From Sphingomonas elodea ATCC 31461 (lineage in GTDB: Bacteria > Pseudomonadota > Alphaproteobacteria > Sphingomonadales > Sphingomonadaceae), in assembly GCF_000226955.1 (NCBI RefSeq), contig NZ_AGFU01000034.1:62001-126000 (forward strand): 64,000 nucleotides of DNA, in the 5' to 3' direction. The position numbers and the translations under genes were made by a program. A model generated the notes under the pieces. The model saw only the letters and a program-made list of their open reading frames with translations, searched no databases and was not told the DNA's origin. Below, piece after piece: positions 52,069 through 60,343 of this stretch. Positions within the stretch are counted from its first letter, which is position 1. The number at the start of each line of letters is the position of its first letter.

Positions 52069-54600
52069 ATGTTCGATCGTTCGACCTTCCGCTGCTCGCT
52101 GCTCGCGGGTGCCACGGTGCTGGCCCTGGCTGCCGCCCCGGCCTTCGCCCAGACCGAGGCGACCGGTGCCACGCCCACCGCCGTCGTTCCGCCGGAAGGC
52201 CTCGCCGACATCGTGGTGACCGCGCAGAAGCGCGAAACCAACCTGCAGCAGACCCCGATCTCGATCAGCGTGCTGAGCGACGCCGCGCTCAAGGAACGCC
52301 ACGTCCAGAGTCTGTACGATCTCGCCGACGGCGCGGTGCCGAGCCTGCGCGTCGCCACCTTCGAGGCCCGCCAGTCGGCGCTGACCGTGGGTATCCGCGG
52401 CATCGTGCCGCTTGATGCCAACCAGCCGGCGCGCGAGCAGGGTGTCGGCATCTATGTCGACGGCGTGTATCTCGGCCGCCAGCATGGCCTAAACGCCGCG
52501 TTGTTCGATATCGAGCGTGTCGAGGTGCTGAAGGGCCCGCAGGGCACGCTGTTCGGCCGCAACACCGAGGGCGGCGCGCTGAGCCTGGTCAGCCGTGCGC
52601 CGAGCGGCGAGTTCGCCGGCCGCGTCAACGCGGGCATCGCCAATTTCGGCGGCTACAATGCCGATGCGCATCTCGACCTGCCGGAATACAAGAACTTCTC
52701 GCTCAAGCTCGACGGCGTGGTGCAGCACCAGGACGCGACCACGAAGAACCCGCTCGCCGGCGCTACCGGCTGGAACTATTTCGACCGCCGCGGCTTCCGT
52801 GCCGCCGTCCGCTGGAAGCCGATCGACGGCCTTATCGAGGACTTCAGCTACGACAATGGCTATGACGCGAACACGCCGTTCTACAGCCAGCTGCTGAACT
52901 ACAATCCCAATGGCTGCGTCGCCGGCGCCCAGTCGGCCGTGCCCAATTGCTTCCTGCCCGGCACCGCCTATGCGACGCTCACCGGCACGGTGAAGCCGCT
53001 GCTGCCGGGCGTCGTCGTCAACGGCTCGAGCCGCATGAAGACTGCCGATATCGGCGTGCCGCAGCAGCCGAGCATCGACAAGACCCATGGCTTCACCAAC
53101 AGCCTGAAGTACAAGCTGAGCCCGGAGATCGAACTTCGCTCGATTACCGCATGGCGCGGCGTGACCGCTACCCAGTGGGACAATTCGGGCGGCGCGCACC
53201 GCGTGCCGGTGGTCAACGTCCCCGCGATCGGCACCGTGACGACCAGCTGCACCGCCGCCGCGCCGTGCGGATTCAGCCGCTACAGCCTGGCCAATCTGCG
53301 GCAGACCCAGTTCAGCCAGGAGTTCCAGGCGGTAGGCTCGATCGACCGGTTCGATTACGTCGCCGGCCTCTTCTATTTCAACGAGCATGTCAGCGACGAC
53401 GCGGCTACGCCGAACTCGAACGGCATCGTGGCGCAGACCAACGCGGCGGGCCAGGTCACCGGGTACAACTATGTGATCCTCGATCCGTGCACCGGCTCCG
53501 GCGGTTTCGGTTCGCAGCCTGGCTGCCGCTCTATCGACCGGGCCTCCGAAGTCTGGTCGAAGAGCTATGCCGCCTATGGCCAGGTGACCTGGAATGCGAC
53601 CGACGCGCTGCACCTGACGGTGGGCGGCCGCTACACCCACGACAAGAAGCGCGGCGTGCTGCGCTACTCGCGCAACATCAACTACGATGTCGACACGGTG
53701 CGCGCGGCGGCCAACGGCTACAAGCCGCTCGACAAGAGCTGGGACCGCTTCAACCCGATGGTCACGCTCGCCTATGACGTGAGCGACACGGTGCATGCCT
53801 ATGCCAAGTACGCCACCGGCTACCGCGCGGGCGGCGCAAGCTCGCGCACCTCGAACTACCAGCCGTTCAACCCGGAGGACGTGAAGTCCTATGAAATCGG
53901 CCTGAAGAGCGACTTCTGGGATCGCAAGGCGCGCCTGAACCTCGCAGCCTATGTGATGGATCGCAAGGACAGCCAGGTCGACATCAGCTCGATCCAGACC
54001 ACCGCGACCGGCAGCTTCAACAATCTGGTGACCATCAACGCGCCGGGCACCACCAAGATTCGCGGCATCGAGGCGGACCTGACGGTGAAGCCGGTGCAGG
54101 GCCTGACGCTGAACGCGTCCTATGCCTATACCTACACCCGCATCCCGCCGGTGCTGATCACCGCCACGGCGAACGGCGTGTCGACCAGTGTGCTGCAGAA
54201 CTTCTACATCGTGTTCACGCCGCGCAACGCGGCCAGCGGCTCGATCGATTATGAGCTGCCGTTGAAGGGCGCCGACCTGCGGTTCCATCTGGACGGCAAC
54301 TATTCGCAGGCCACCCAGGCCTTCGACCAGTTCGCCACCAAGAACGAGGCTTCGCTGATCTTCAACGGCCGCATCGCGCTCGCCAACATCAACATCGGCG
54401 CGATGCAGAATGTAACGTTCAGCGTGTGGGGCCGCAACCTGCTGAACGAGCAGTATATCTTCCGTCGTGACCCGTCGAACAGCCTGCCGGCTTCGCCGAC
54501 GACCAGCGTCACGAACGGCAACATCAACAACATCCTCGGCGATTACGGCAACTTCAACGCGCCGCGTACCTTCGGCGGCGAAGTGGCGGTGAAGTTCTAA
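52069..54600 (+). CDS. TonB-dependent outer-membrane receptor
   Basis: An 843-residue receptor. Signal peptide ending PAFAQ is followed by TonB box region ADIVVTAQKRETNLQQTPIS, a plug (YVDGVYLGRQHGLNAALFDI, VLKGPQGTLFGRNTEGGALS) and a barrel ending in Phe (FGGEVAVKF). The QKRETNLQQTP and GPQGTLFGRNT blocks define the common sphingomonad FecA/CirA-like class with many possible ligands. It stands alone, 353 bp after the GT2 fusion, and converges with alkB. Its position 2.3 kb before the xylan genes is suggestive but not evidence of substrate. Confidence 0.9.
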   Translation: MFDRSTFRCSLLAGATVLALAAAPAFAQTEATGATPTAVVPPEGLADIVVTAQKRETNLQQTPISISVLSDAALKERHVQSLYDLADGAVPSLRVATFEARQSALTVGIRGIVPLDANQPAREQGVGIYVDGVYLGRQHGLNAALFDIERVEVLKGPQGTLFGRNTEGGALSLVSRAPSGEFAGRVNAGIANFGGYNADAHLDLPEYKNFSLKLDGVVQHQDATTKNPLAGATGWNYFDRRGFRAAVRWKPIDGLIEDFSYDNGYDANTPFYSQLLNYNPNGCVAGAQSAVPNCFLPGTAYATLTGTVKPLLPGVVVNGSSRMKTADIGVPQQPSIDKTHGFTNSLKYKLSPEIELRSITAWRGVTATQWDNSGGAHRVPVVNVPAIGTVTTSCTAAAPCGFSRYSLANLRQTQFSQEFQAVGSIDRFDYVAGLFYFNEHVSDDAATPNSNGIVAQTNAAGQVTGYNYVILDPCTGSGGFGSQPGCRSIDRASEVWSKSYAAYGQVTWNATDALHLTVGGRYTHDKKRGVLRYSRNINYDVDTVRAAANGYKPLDKSWDRFNPMVTLAYDVSDTVHAYAKYATGYRAGGASSRTSNYQPFNPEDVKSYEIGLKSDFWDRKARLNLAAYVMDRKDSQVDISSIQTTATGSFNNLVTINAPGTTKIRGIEADLTVKPVQGLTLNASYAYTYTRIPPVLITATANGVSTSVLQNFYIVFTPRNAASGSIDYELPLKGADLRFHLDGNYSQATQAFDQFATKNEASLIFNGRIALANINIGAMQNVTFSVWGRNLLNEQYIFRRDPSNSLPASPTTSVTNGNINNILGDYGNFNAPRTFGGEVAVKF

Positions 54601-54632
54601 GGCACCGCCCGCCGCATGCGCGGCGGCGCAGA

Positions 54633-55262
54633 CTAGCCGACACGGCCCGGACGGGAATCCTCGTCCGGGCCGTGCTGCATCTGGCGCAAGCCGCGGGCGG
54701 AGAGCGCGCGGAAGGTGATCGACCAGCGCGGTGTCGCCATCGGCGTGATGCTGTGCTCCCAATCATGTCGTGCGGCGCCCGAGAGCAGATAGATCGAGCG
54801 GGGTGGCAGCAGCAGCTCGGCACGCTCGAAGCGGCCTTCGGCGGTGCGGCGTCGCAGCCTGAGTACCGCGGGTGCGCCCAGCGAGATGCCCACCACCTGC
54901 TCGAATACCGGGCGATCGCGGTGCCAGCCGATCCCCGCGCCGATCGGATAATGAATCAGCAGCGCCTGGACGAGCGTGCCCGGTGCCAGCCCGGCAAAGG
55001 CCTCCGCGCGGACGCGCAGCGTTTCCAGCCAGGCGGGTAGGGGCTCCGCGGGCGCGAACCGGGCGTCCTCGAAGTCATAGTGCCAGCCATAGCTGTGGGT
55101 TCGTCGATTGCCCTGCCACCCCTGAAAGCGGAACGGCGCGAGCGGGGCGGCATTGATCGCAGTGATGGCCCGCGATTCCTCCTCGGTGTCGAGGAACTCG
55201 CTTTCTGCCCGCAGGCCTTCGGGTCCTGGCAGTCCGAACAGATCGTGCTGGCTCGGGATCAT
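54633..55262 (-). CDS. alkB: AlkB-type 2-oxoglutarate/Fe(II)-dependent dealkylase
   Basis: A 209-residue dioxygenase. The iron ligands are His 114 and Asp 116 (IGWHRDRP) and His 170 (RHDWEHSI); the 2-oxoglutarate arginines are Arg 179 and Arg 185 (PRWSITFRAL). The LIHYPIGAGIGWHRD pattern fits the AlkB DNA/RNA repair family, which removes alkyl groups from bases. No N-terminal Ada fusion. It is divergent from the ArsR-type gene. Its last 13 or so codons are formed by a strong palindrome (54641-54674). Confidence 0.88.
   Translation of the reverse strand: MIPSQHDLFGLPGPEGLRAESEFLDTEEESRAITAINAAPLAPFRFQGWQGNRRTHSYGWHYDFEDARFAPAEPLPAWLETLRVRAEAFAGLAPGTLVQALLIHYPIGAGIGWHRDRPVFEQVVGISLGAPAVLRLRRRTAEGRFERAELLLPPRSIYLLSGAARHDWEHSITPMATPRWSITFRALSARGLRQMQHGPDEDSRPGRVG
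54641..54674. terminator. Hairpin between the convergent TonB receptor and alkB
   Basis: A 12-bp perfect inverted repeat (54641-54652 with 54663-54674), extended by one further pair. It starts 40 bp after the receptor stop but lies inside the 3' end of alkB, encoding its C-terminal residues. No T-run on either side. Confidence 0.65.
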
Positions 55263-55326
55263 TGCGGAGGGAACGTTTGAAGTGGAAATATGGTAGCAGG
55301 GCGACCTGTCCAGCGTTCTGCAAAGC

Positions 55327-55340
55327 TACGCATTTGCGTA
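55327..55340. promoter_or_regulatory. Palindrome and direct repeat upstream of the ArsR-type gene
   Basis: TACGCA-tt-TGCGTA is a perfect 6-bp inverted repeat. Its right half begins a tandem ATTTGCG repeat (55332-55338 and 55340-55346). It lies in the divergent alkB/arsR promoter region and is a candidate self-regulation site. Confidence 0.4.
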
Positions 55341-55431
55341 TTTGCGATGTGTCATATTGATCCAGGTTTATGAAAATACTAGGGTTTTTCAGTGCGTGAC
55401 GGGTTGCGCGCCTAACGATAGAGTCGGTACC

Positions 55432-55779
55432 ATGGTCGCTGTGAAGAACGATATGCTCGACGTTATCGACCACGCGTCGCAATTTTTGAAGGCGCTGTCC
55501 GGTCGCAGCCGCCTGCTGCTCCTCTGCCATCTTGCCGATGGCGAGAAGTCTGTCGGCGAACTCGCCCGCCTTACCGGCGCGCGGGACACCGCGGTTTCGC
55601 AGCAGCTTGCTCTGCTTCGCCGCGAAGGCATGGTTTCGGCGCGTCGCGCTGGCCAGATGATCTTCTATTCGCTGGCAAGCCCGGAAGCGCGCCGCATGCT
55701 GGAGGCGCTGAACGACCTGTTCAGTGCCAAGGACGGCAGCAGCGGCCTGCTCCTGCGGAACGAGCCCGAGACGGTCTGA
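55432..55779 (+). CDS. ArsR-family winged-helix transcriptional regulator
   Basis: A 115-residue regulator with a typical ArsR fold: ASQFLKALSGRSRLLLLCHL, then GEKSVGELARLTGARDTAVS (recognition helix) and LLRREGMVSARRAGQMIFYS (wing). No CxC or ELCVCDL metal motif is visible, so it may sense something other than arsenic, such as a redox or sulfur signal. The ATG at 55432 is chosen because similarity begins just after it; there is no clear ribosome-binding site. It is 19 bp before the convergent kinase-like gene and divergent from alkB. Confidence 0.85.
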   Translation: MVAVKNDMLDVIDHASQFLKALSGRSRLLLLCHLADGEKSVGELARLTGARDTAVSQQLALLRREGMVSARRAGQMIFYSLASPEARRMLEALNDLFSAKDGSSGLLLRNEPETV

Positions 55780-55798
55780 TCGACCCCGCGCCGCAGGT

Positions 55799-56806
55799 TC
55801 AGCGGCGCGGTCGTTCGATCGCCGCGCGGACGGCGGGCAGGATCAGCTCCATGGCGCGGTTGCTGCGCATGCGATGCCATCCGAACAGATCGCCCACCGG
55901 ACGCCGCGACTGCTCGCGCGCCACCTCCCCCGTCGCATCGGAGGCATCTCCCGTGCGCGCGTCGACCCGTGCGATCCGGTCGCGATCGGGAGCCTCCAGC
56001 CAGATCCCGGTGAACGGGACCCGTGCCTGCTGGGCCAGCGCCTCGGCCACTTCCCGTTCGCTGCGGTTGAGGAACACCGCGTCCAGGATAACGGTAGACT
56101 CACAGGACAGATGATCGTCGGCGGATTCGAACATCGCTTCATAGGTCTGCGCGTCGTTGCGACGGGTGTAGTGCGATGGCGGCAAGCGCGTCTCCGGTGG
56201 CAGCCCGGCCAGCCGCTTTCGGAACACGTCAGACTGCAGCACACGCGCGCCCGGGCGGCGGCCATAGAGCCCGCCGAGCAGCCGCGACAGGCTGGACTTG
56301 CCCGTGCCCGACAGCCCGCCCACCGCGATCAGCTGCGGCGGCGCCGGCCGCAACAGGACATCGGCCGCGGCGGCATCGGTGGTCTGCAGCGACACCATTA
56401 GCGGCAGCAGCGCCCAGCCGGTGGCGCCCTGCGGCGAGAGATCGAGATAACGGTTTGCGAGCACATTCGCCTCGGCCCCGCGGCCCTGCTCGATCAGCGC
56501 GACCAGCGTACTGGCGAGATCGAACAGGATGTCGGCAGGCGCGCCGTCCTCGATCAGACGTACGCGGCCGGCGCGGGCGCGGCGCTCGATATCCGCCCCC
56601 TGCAGCGCGATCATGCCGCGCTGGGCGCCGGTGCGCGCGAGCTCCATCAGCCGCTGCCGAAACGCGGCGCCGGCGGGCGTGACGGTCGCCTGACCGTGCA
56701 GCCGTACCATCGCTTCGGCGCGCGCGTGGAGCGCCGCTACGTCGATGCTGCTGGGGAGGATGCCGTCCCCGCCCGGACCTTCTCGCCTCGCGGCCGCTGC
56801 CGCCAT
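55799..56806 (-). CDS. P-loop ATPase/kinase with a truncated aminoglycoside-phosphotransferase-like N-terminal part
   Basis: A 335-residue protein. The C-terminal half has Walker A GGLSGTGKSSLSRLLGGLYG, a Ser/Asp pair (LQSDVFRKRLAGLP), CESTVILDAVFLNRSER and GIWLEAPDRDRI, like the zeta/gluconate-kinase-type ATPase of bifunctional 'aminoglycoside phosphotransferase-AAA' proteins. The N-terminal 150 residues match only the last lobe of that phosphotransferase domain (DILFDLASTLVALIEQG, ANVLANRYLDLSPQG), with the ATP-binding and HGD catalytic parts missing. The ATG at 56806 has GGGAG 8 bases upstream. Full-length relatives are about 500 residues. The substrate is unknown. Confidence 0.75.
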   Translation of the reverse strand: MAAAAARREGPGGDGILPSSIDVAALHARAEAMVRLHGQATVTPAGAAFRQRLMELARTGAQRGMIALQGADIERRARAGRVRLIEDGAPADILFDLASTLVALIEQGRGAEANVLANRYLDLSPQGATGWALLPLMVSLQTTDAAAADVLLRPAPPQLIAVGGLSGTGKSSLSRLLGGLYGRRPGARVLQSDVFRKRLAGLPPETRLPPSHYTRRNDAQTYEAMFESADDHLSCESTVILDAVFLNRSEREVAEALAQQARVPFTGIWLEAPDRDRIARVDARTGDASDATGEVAREQSRRPVGDLFGWHRMRSNRAMELILPAVRAAIERPRR

Positions 56807-56890
56807 CGTCTTGCTCCCTGGAGCCCCGGCCGATCTGCCGGTCCTGCGACTCTCTATACCTGCCAAATCTGAACGGGAGTGTACCGAAGT

Positions 56891-58051
56891 TCAGCGGCGC
56901 GCTGTCGTCTTTCGCAGCTTGTCGGCGACCATATCGCGCAGTGGGTTCGGGCGAAAGCCGTCGTCATAGGCGGTGCAGCTGGGCCGTGCGCCGTCCTTGC
57001 GCGGCTTGAAGCCGTTGAGCCAGCTATATTTATCGCACATCCCCCAGAACAGCACGTCGCGCAGCTGGGGGTAGCCGAACATCACGTCGAGATAGACGCC
57101 CGCATAGTCCGCCACCTGCCGTCGCCGCGTCGCCGAGTCGCCGGGCAGATGCTGGTCGGCGACGTCGAATTCGGTGATCAACAGCTGATAGCCCATGCCC
57201 GTCACCGCATCGAGAAAGGCACGCCATGGCTTTTCCTGCCGGGCGGCGAGCACGCCTGCCGGGGCATCGCTCGCCGGCTCGATATGCGATTGCACCCCTA
57301 ACGCATCGACGGGTACGCCGCGCTTGCGGAAGCCTTCGAGCAGCCGGAGCACGCCGTCGCGATGCTTTTCGCCGCCCGGCTCCCAGCTCATATAGTCGTT
57401 GTACACCAGCTGAGCGTGCGGCGCGGCGGCGCGGGCGGTGTGGAAGGCGCGGTCCAGCATCGCTTCGGTGCCGCCGAACGCACGCGACAGGCTGGTCTCG
57501 CGCAGGCCACCGCTGCCTTCGTCGACGGTCTCGTTGACCACGTCGTAGCTGCCGATCCGGGTGCCGTAGCGCTTGCACACCGTGTCGATATGCATGGTGA
57601 GCAGCCGTTCGGCCTCGCGCACGGGGCGCGCGCCGAAGTCGTAGTCGTTCAGCCAGCGCGGGAAATATTGGGTCTTGTGCCAGAGCAGGGTGTGGCCGCG
57701 CATCGCCATGCGGTTCGCCTCTGCCCAATCGAGCATCGCGTCGAACTGGGTGAAATCGAACCTGTCCGGGGCAGGGCGGGTTGCCTGCCATTTCAGCTGG
57801 TTCTCCGGCACCAGCAGGCCGCAGTCGCGGATGAGCAGCCGCGCATAGGCGGGGTTGGCGAACGAACCCGCATCGGCACCGGGCCGGCTCCAGGCGAAGG
57901 CCGATCCGATCCGCATCTGCTTTTCCGAGGCGAGCGCATTGAGGCCCGGCGGGACGCTGGTCGCCCGTGCATCGAGCGGCAGTGCGGCGGCGACAGCGGC
58001 GACACCGCCAAGCAGGCTGCGGCGATTGAGAACGACGGCATCGACCTGCAT
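56891..58051 (-). CDS. Endo-1,4-beta-xylanase, GH10
   Basis: A 386-residue GH10 enzyme. A Tat-like signal (LNRRSLLGGVAAVAAAL) is followed by the (beta/alpha)8 barrel: ENQLKWQATRPAPDRFDF, RGHTLLWHKTQYFPRWL, acid/base Glu 174 in DVVNETVDEG and nucleophile Glu 294 in LLITEFDVAD. It cuts the xylan backbone outside the cytoplasm. The start has GGAGAGGAG upstream. It is divergent from the alpha-glucuronidase gene across a 120-bp region holding an operator-like palindrome. Confidence 0.95.
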   Translation of the reverse strand: MQVDAVVLNRRSLLGGVAAVAAALPLDARATSVPPGLNALASEKQMRIGSAFAWSRPGADAGSFANPAYARLLIRDCGLLVPENQLKWQATRPAPDRFDFTQFDAMLDWAEANRMAMRGHTLLWHKTQYFPRWLNDYDFGARPVREAERLLTMHIDTVCKRYGTRIGSYDVVNETVDEGSGGLRETSLSRAFGGTEAMLDRAFHTARAAAPHAQLVYNDYMSWEPGGEKHRDGVLRLLEGFRKRGVPVDALGVQSHIEPASDAPAGVLAARQEKPWRAFLDAVTGMGYQLLITEFDVADQHLPGDSATRRRQVADYAGVYLDVMFGYPQLRDVLFWGMCDKYSWLNGFKPRKDGARPSCTAYDDGFRPNPLRDMVADKLRKTTARR

Positions 58052-58097
58052 CGGGTGGCTCCTCTCCTGGCTACCCCCGTCCCCGGGTGTTCATGCT

Positions 58098-58111
58098 TGG
58101 TAGCGGTACCA
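58098..58111. promoter_or_regulatory. LacI-type operator in the divergent xylanase/alpha-glucuronidase promoter
   Basis: TGGTAGCGGTACCA matches the palindrome TGGTANCGNTACCA with a central CG, the form bound by LacI-family sugar regulators in alphaproteobacteria. The Caulobacter xylose operator is similar. Outer bases extend the symmetry (GC-T-...-T-GC). It lies 47 bp from the GH10 start and 61 bp from the GH67 start, so one repressor could control both. Confidence 0.7.
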
Positions 58112-58171
58112 TGCTCGGGCTGCTACACGCTTGTCAACGATGGCGAGCGATCGCGAACGAGAGAGGATGCG

Positions 58172-60328
58172 ATGCGGCGGATTTTCCAGGCCCTGTTCAC
58201 GGTTTTCTGCGCGCTTGTGCTGGCGAATCAGGCACATGCCGAGACCGGATATGATCTGTGGCTGCGCTACCATCCGCTCGACGCCGCCACCGTGCAGCGC
58301 ATTGCCCCGCGGCTGCGCTACGTGGTGGCAGACACCAGCCGTCCGACGATCCGCGCCGCCGTCGACGAACTGGATCGCGGGCTGGCCGGGCTGATCGGTA
58401 CGGCACCGGCACACGCGACGGCGATGCGGGGCGAGGGTGGGGTGATGCTTGCCACCGCGGGCTCGCCGGTTCTCGCCGGGCTCAACCTCCCGCTGGCCGC
58501 GCTCGGACGCGAAGGCTTTCTGATCCGCTCGACGACCATCGCCGGCGCACGCGTGACGCTGATCGCCGCCAACAGCGATGTCGGGCTGCTCTATGGCAGC
58601 TTTCGCCTGCTCAAGCTGGCGCAGTTGCGCGAGTCTCTCGATGCGCTGGATGTGCGCGACGCACCGAAGCTGCAACTCCGCGCGCTCGATCACTGGGACA
58701 ATCTCGATCGCTATGTGGAGCGCGGCTATGCCGGACAGTCGCTGTGGGACTGGCAGAAGCTGCCCGGCTACAAGGACCCGCGCTATACCGATTACGCCCG
58801 TGCCAATGCCTCGATCGGCATCAATGCGGTGGTGCCGAACAACGTCAACGCCAATGCCGATATCCTCACCGCGCCCTATCTTCAGAAAGTGAAGGCGCTG
58901 GCCGAGGTCTTCCGGCCCTATGGCATCCGCATCTACCTGACCGCGCGCTTCTCCGCCCCGATCGAGATCGGTGGGCTCAAGACCGCCGATCCGCTCGACC
59001 CCGCAGTGCGCGCCTGGTGGAAGGCCAAGGCGGACGAGATCTATGCGGTGATCCCGGATTTCGGCGGCTTTCTGGTCAAGGCCAATTCCGAGGGCCAGCC
59101 CGGCCCCTCCGACTATAAGCGCAGCCATGCCGAGGGCGCCAACATGCTTGCTGACGCGCTGGCTCCGCATGGCGGGGTGGTGATGTGGCGGGCGTTCGTC
59201 TATTCCGAGCATAACGACGCCGATCGCCACAAACAGGCCAACGACGAGTTCGTGCCGCTCGATGGCATGTTCCGCGACAACGTCCTCCTCCAGGTGAAGA
59301 ACGGCGCGATCGACTTCCAGCCGCGCGAACCCTTCCATCCGCTGTTCGGTGCCATGCCGAAGACGCCGCTGATGCTCGAGGTGCAGATCACCAAGGAGTA
59401 TCTCGGCTTCGCCACCCACCTCGCCTATCTGGGGACGATGTGGGAGGAGGTGCTGCAAAGCGACACCTTCCGTCCGCGCGCGGGCAGCACCGTCGCCAAG
59501 GTCCTGGAGACGCCGGTCGCCCCCAAAGCGCTCACCGGCATGGCGGGCGTCGCCAATATCGGCAGCGACATCAACTGGAGCGGGTCGCAGTTCGATCAGG
59601 CCAACTGGTACGCCTATGGCCGGCTCGCCTGGGATCCGGAGGCGAGGGCGGCGGACATCGCCCGCGACTGGGCGCGGCTGACCTGGAGCCCCGATCCGGC
59701 GGTGGTCGACCCGATCGTCGCGATGATGCTCGAATCGCGCGAGGCGGTGGTGAACTACATGACGCCGCTCGGCCTCGGCCATGTGATGGCGACCGGCCAC
59801 CATTACGGCCCGGGCCCCTGGGTGTCGAACCTCGCCCGGCCGGAATGGAACCCGACCTATTATCATCGCGCCGATGCTACGGGCATCGGCTTCGATCGCA
59901 CGCCGACCGGCACCAACGCGCTCGGCCAATATGCGCCCGAGGTGGCCAAGCGCTGGGGCAACCTGAAGACGGTGCCGGACAGCCTGCTGCTCTGGTTCCA
60001 CCACGTCCCCTGGGACTATCGGATGGGCTCGGGCGAAACGCTGTGGAACAGCCTGGTCGCGCAGTATGACACCGGCATCGCCACGGTGGAGGACATGCAG
60101 CGCCGCTGGGCCGGGCTGGAGGGTAAGGTCGACGCCCGGCGCTGGGCCGAGGTGCGCGATTTCCTCGCCATCCAGCGCGGGGAAGCGCAGTGGTGGCGCG
60201 ATGCCTCGATCGCCTATTGGCAGTCGCTGTCGCAGCGCCCGCTGCCGGGCGGGCATCTGGCTCCGCCGCATCCACTAAGCTATTATGAAGCCATCCGGAC
60301 GCCGCACGCGCCCGGCAATGGGAAATAG
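58172..60328 (+). CDS. aguA: Alpha-glucuronidase, GH67
   Basis: A 718-residue enzyme. Signal peptide MRRIFQALFTVFCALVLANQ (cleavage near AHA) is followed by the GH67 N-terminal domain (ETGYDLWLRYHPLDAATVQR) and barrel with VPNNVNANADILTAPYLQKV, FLVKANSEGQPGPSDYKRSH and MLEVQITKEYLGFATHLAYL. The C-terminal block is GLGHVMATGHHYGPGPW. It removes 4-O-methyl-glucuronic acid from xylan oligosaccharides and normally works with GH10. The ATG at 58172 has GAGAGG 5-6 bases upstream. It is followed 15 bp later by GH9, probably in one operon. Confidence 0.95.
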   Translation: MRRIFQALFTVFCALVLANQAHAETGYDLWLRYHPLDAATVQRIAPRLRYVVADTSRPTIRAAVDELDRGLAGLIGTAPAHATAMRGEGGVMLATAGSPVLAGLNLPLAALGREGFLIRSTTIAGARVTLIAANSDVGLLYGSFRLLKLAQLRESLDALDVRDAPKLQLRALDHWDNLDRYVERGYAGQSLWDWQKLPGYKDPRYTDYARANASIGINAVVPNNVNANADILTAPYLQKVKALAEVFRPYGIRIYLTARFSAPIEIGGLKTADPLDPAVRAWWKAKADEIYAVIPDFGGFLVKANSEGQPGPSDYKRSHAEGANMLADALAPHGGVVMWRAFVYSEHNDADRHKQANDEFVPLDGMFRDNVLLQVKNGAIDFQPREPFHPLFGAMPKTPLMLEVQITKEYLGFATHLAYLGTMWEEVLQSDTFRPRAGSTVAKVLETPVAPKALTGMAGVANIGSDINWSGSQFDQANWYAYGRLAWDPEARAADIARDWARLTWSPDPAVVDPIVAMMLESREAVVNYMTPLGLGHVMATGHHYGPGPWVSNLARPEWNPTYYHRADATGIGFDRTPTGTNALGQYAPEVAKRWGNLKTVPDSLLLWFHHVPWDYRMGSGETLWNSLVAQYDTGIATVEDMQRRWAGLEGKVDARRWAEVRDFLAIQRGEAQWWRDASIAYWQSLSQRPLPGGHLAPPHPLSYYEAIRTPHAPGNGK

Positions 60329-60343
60329 AAACGGGGGAGCAGG

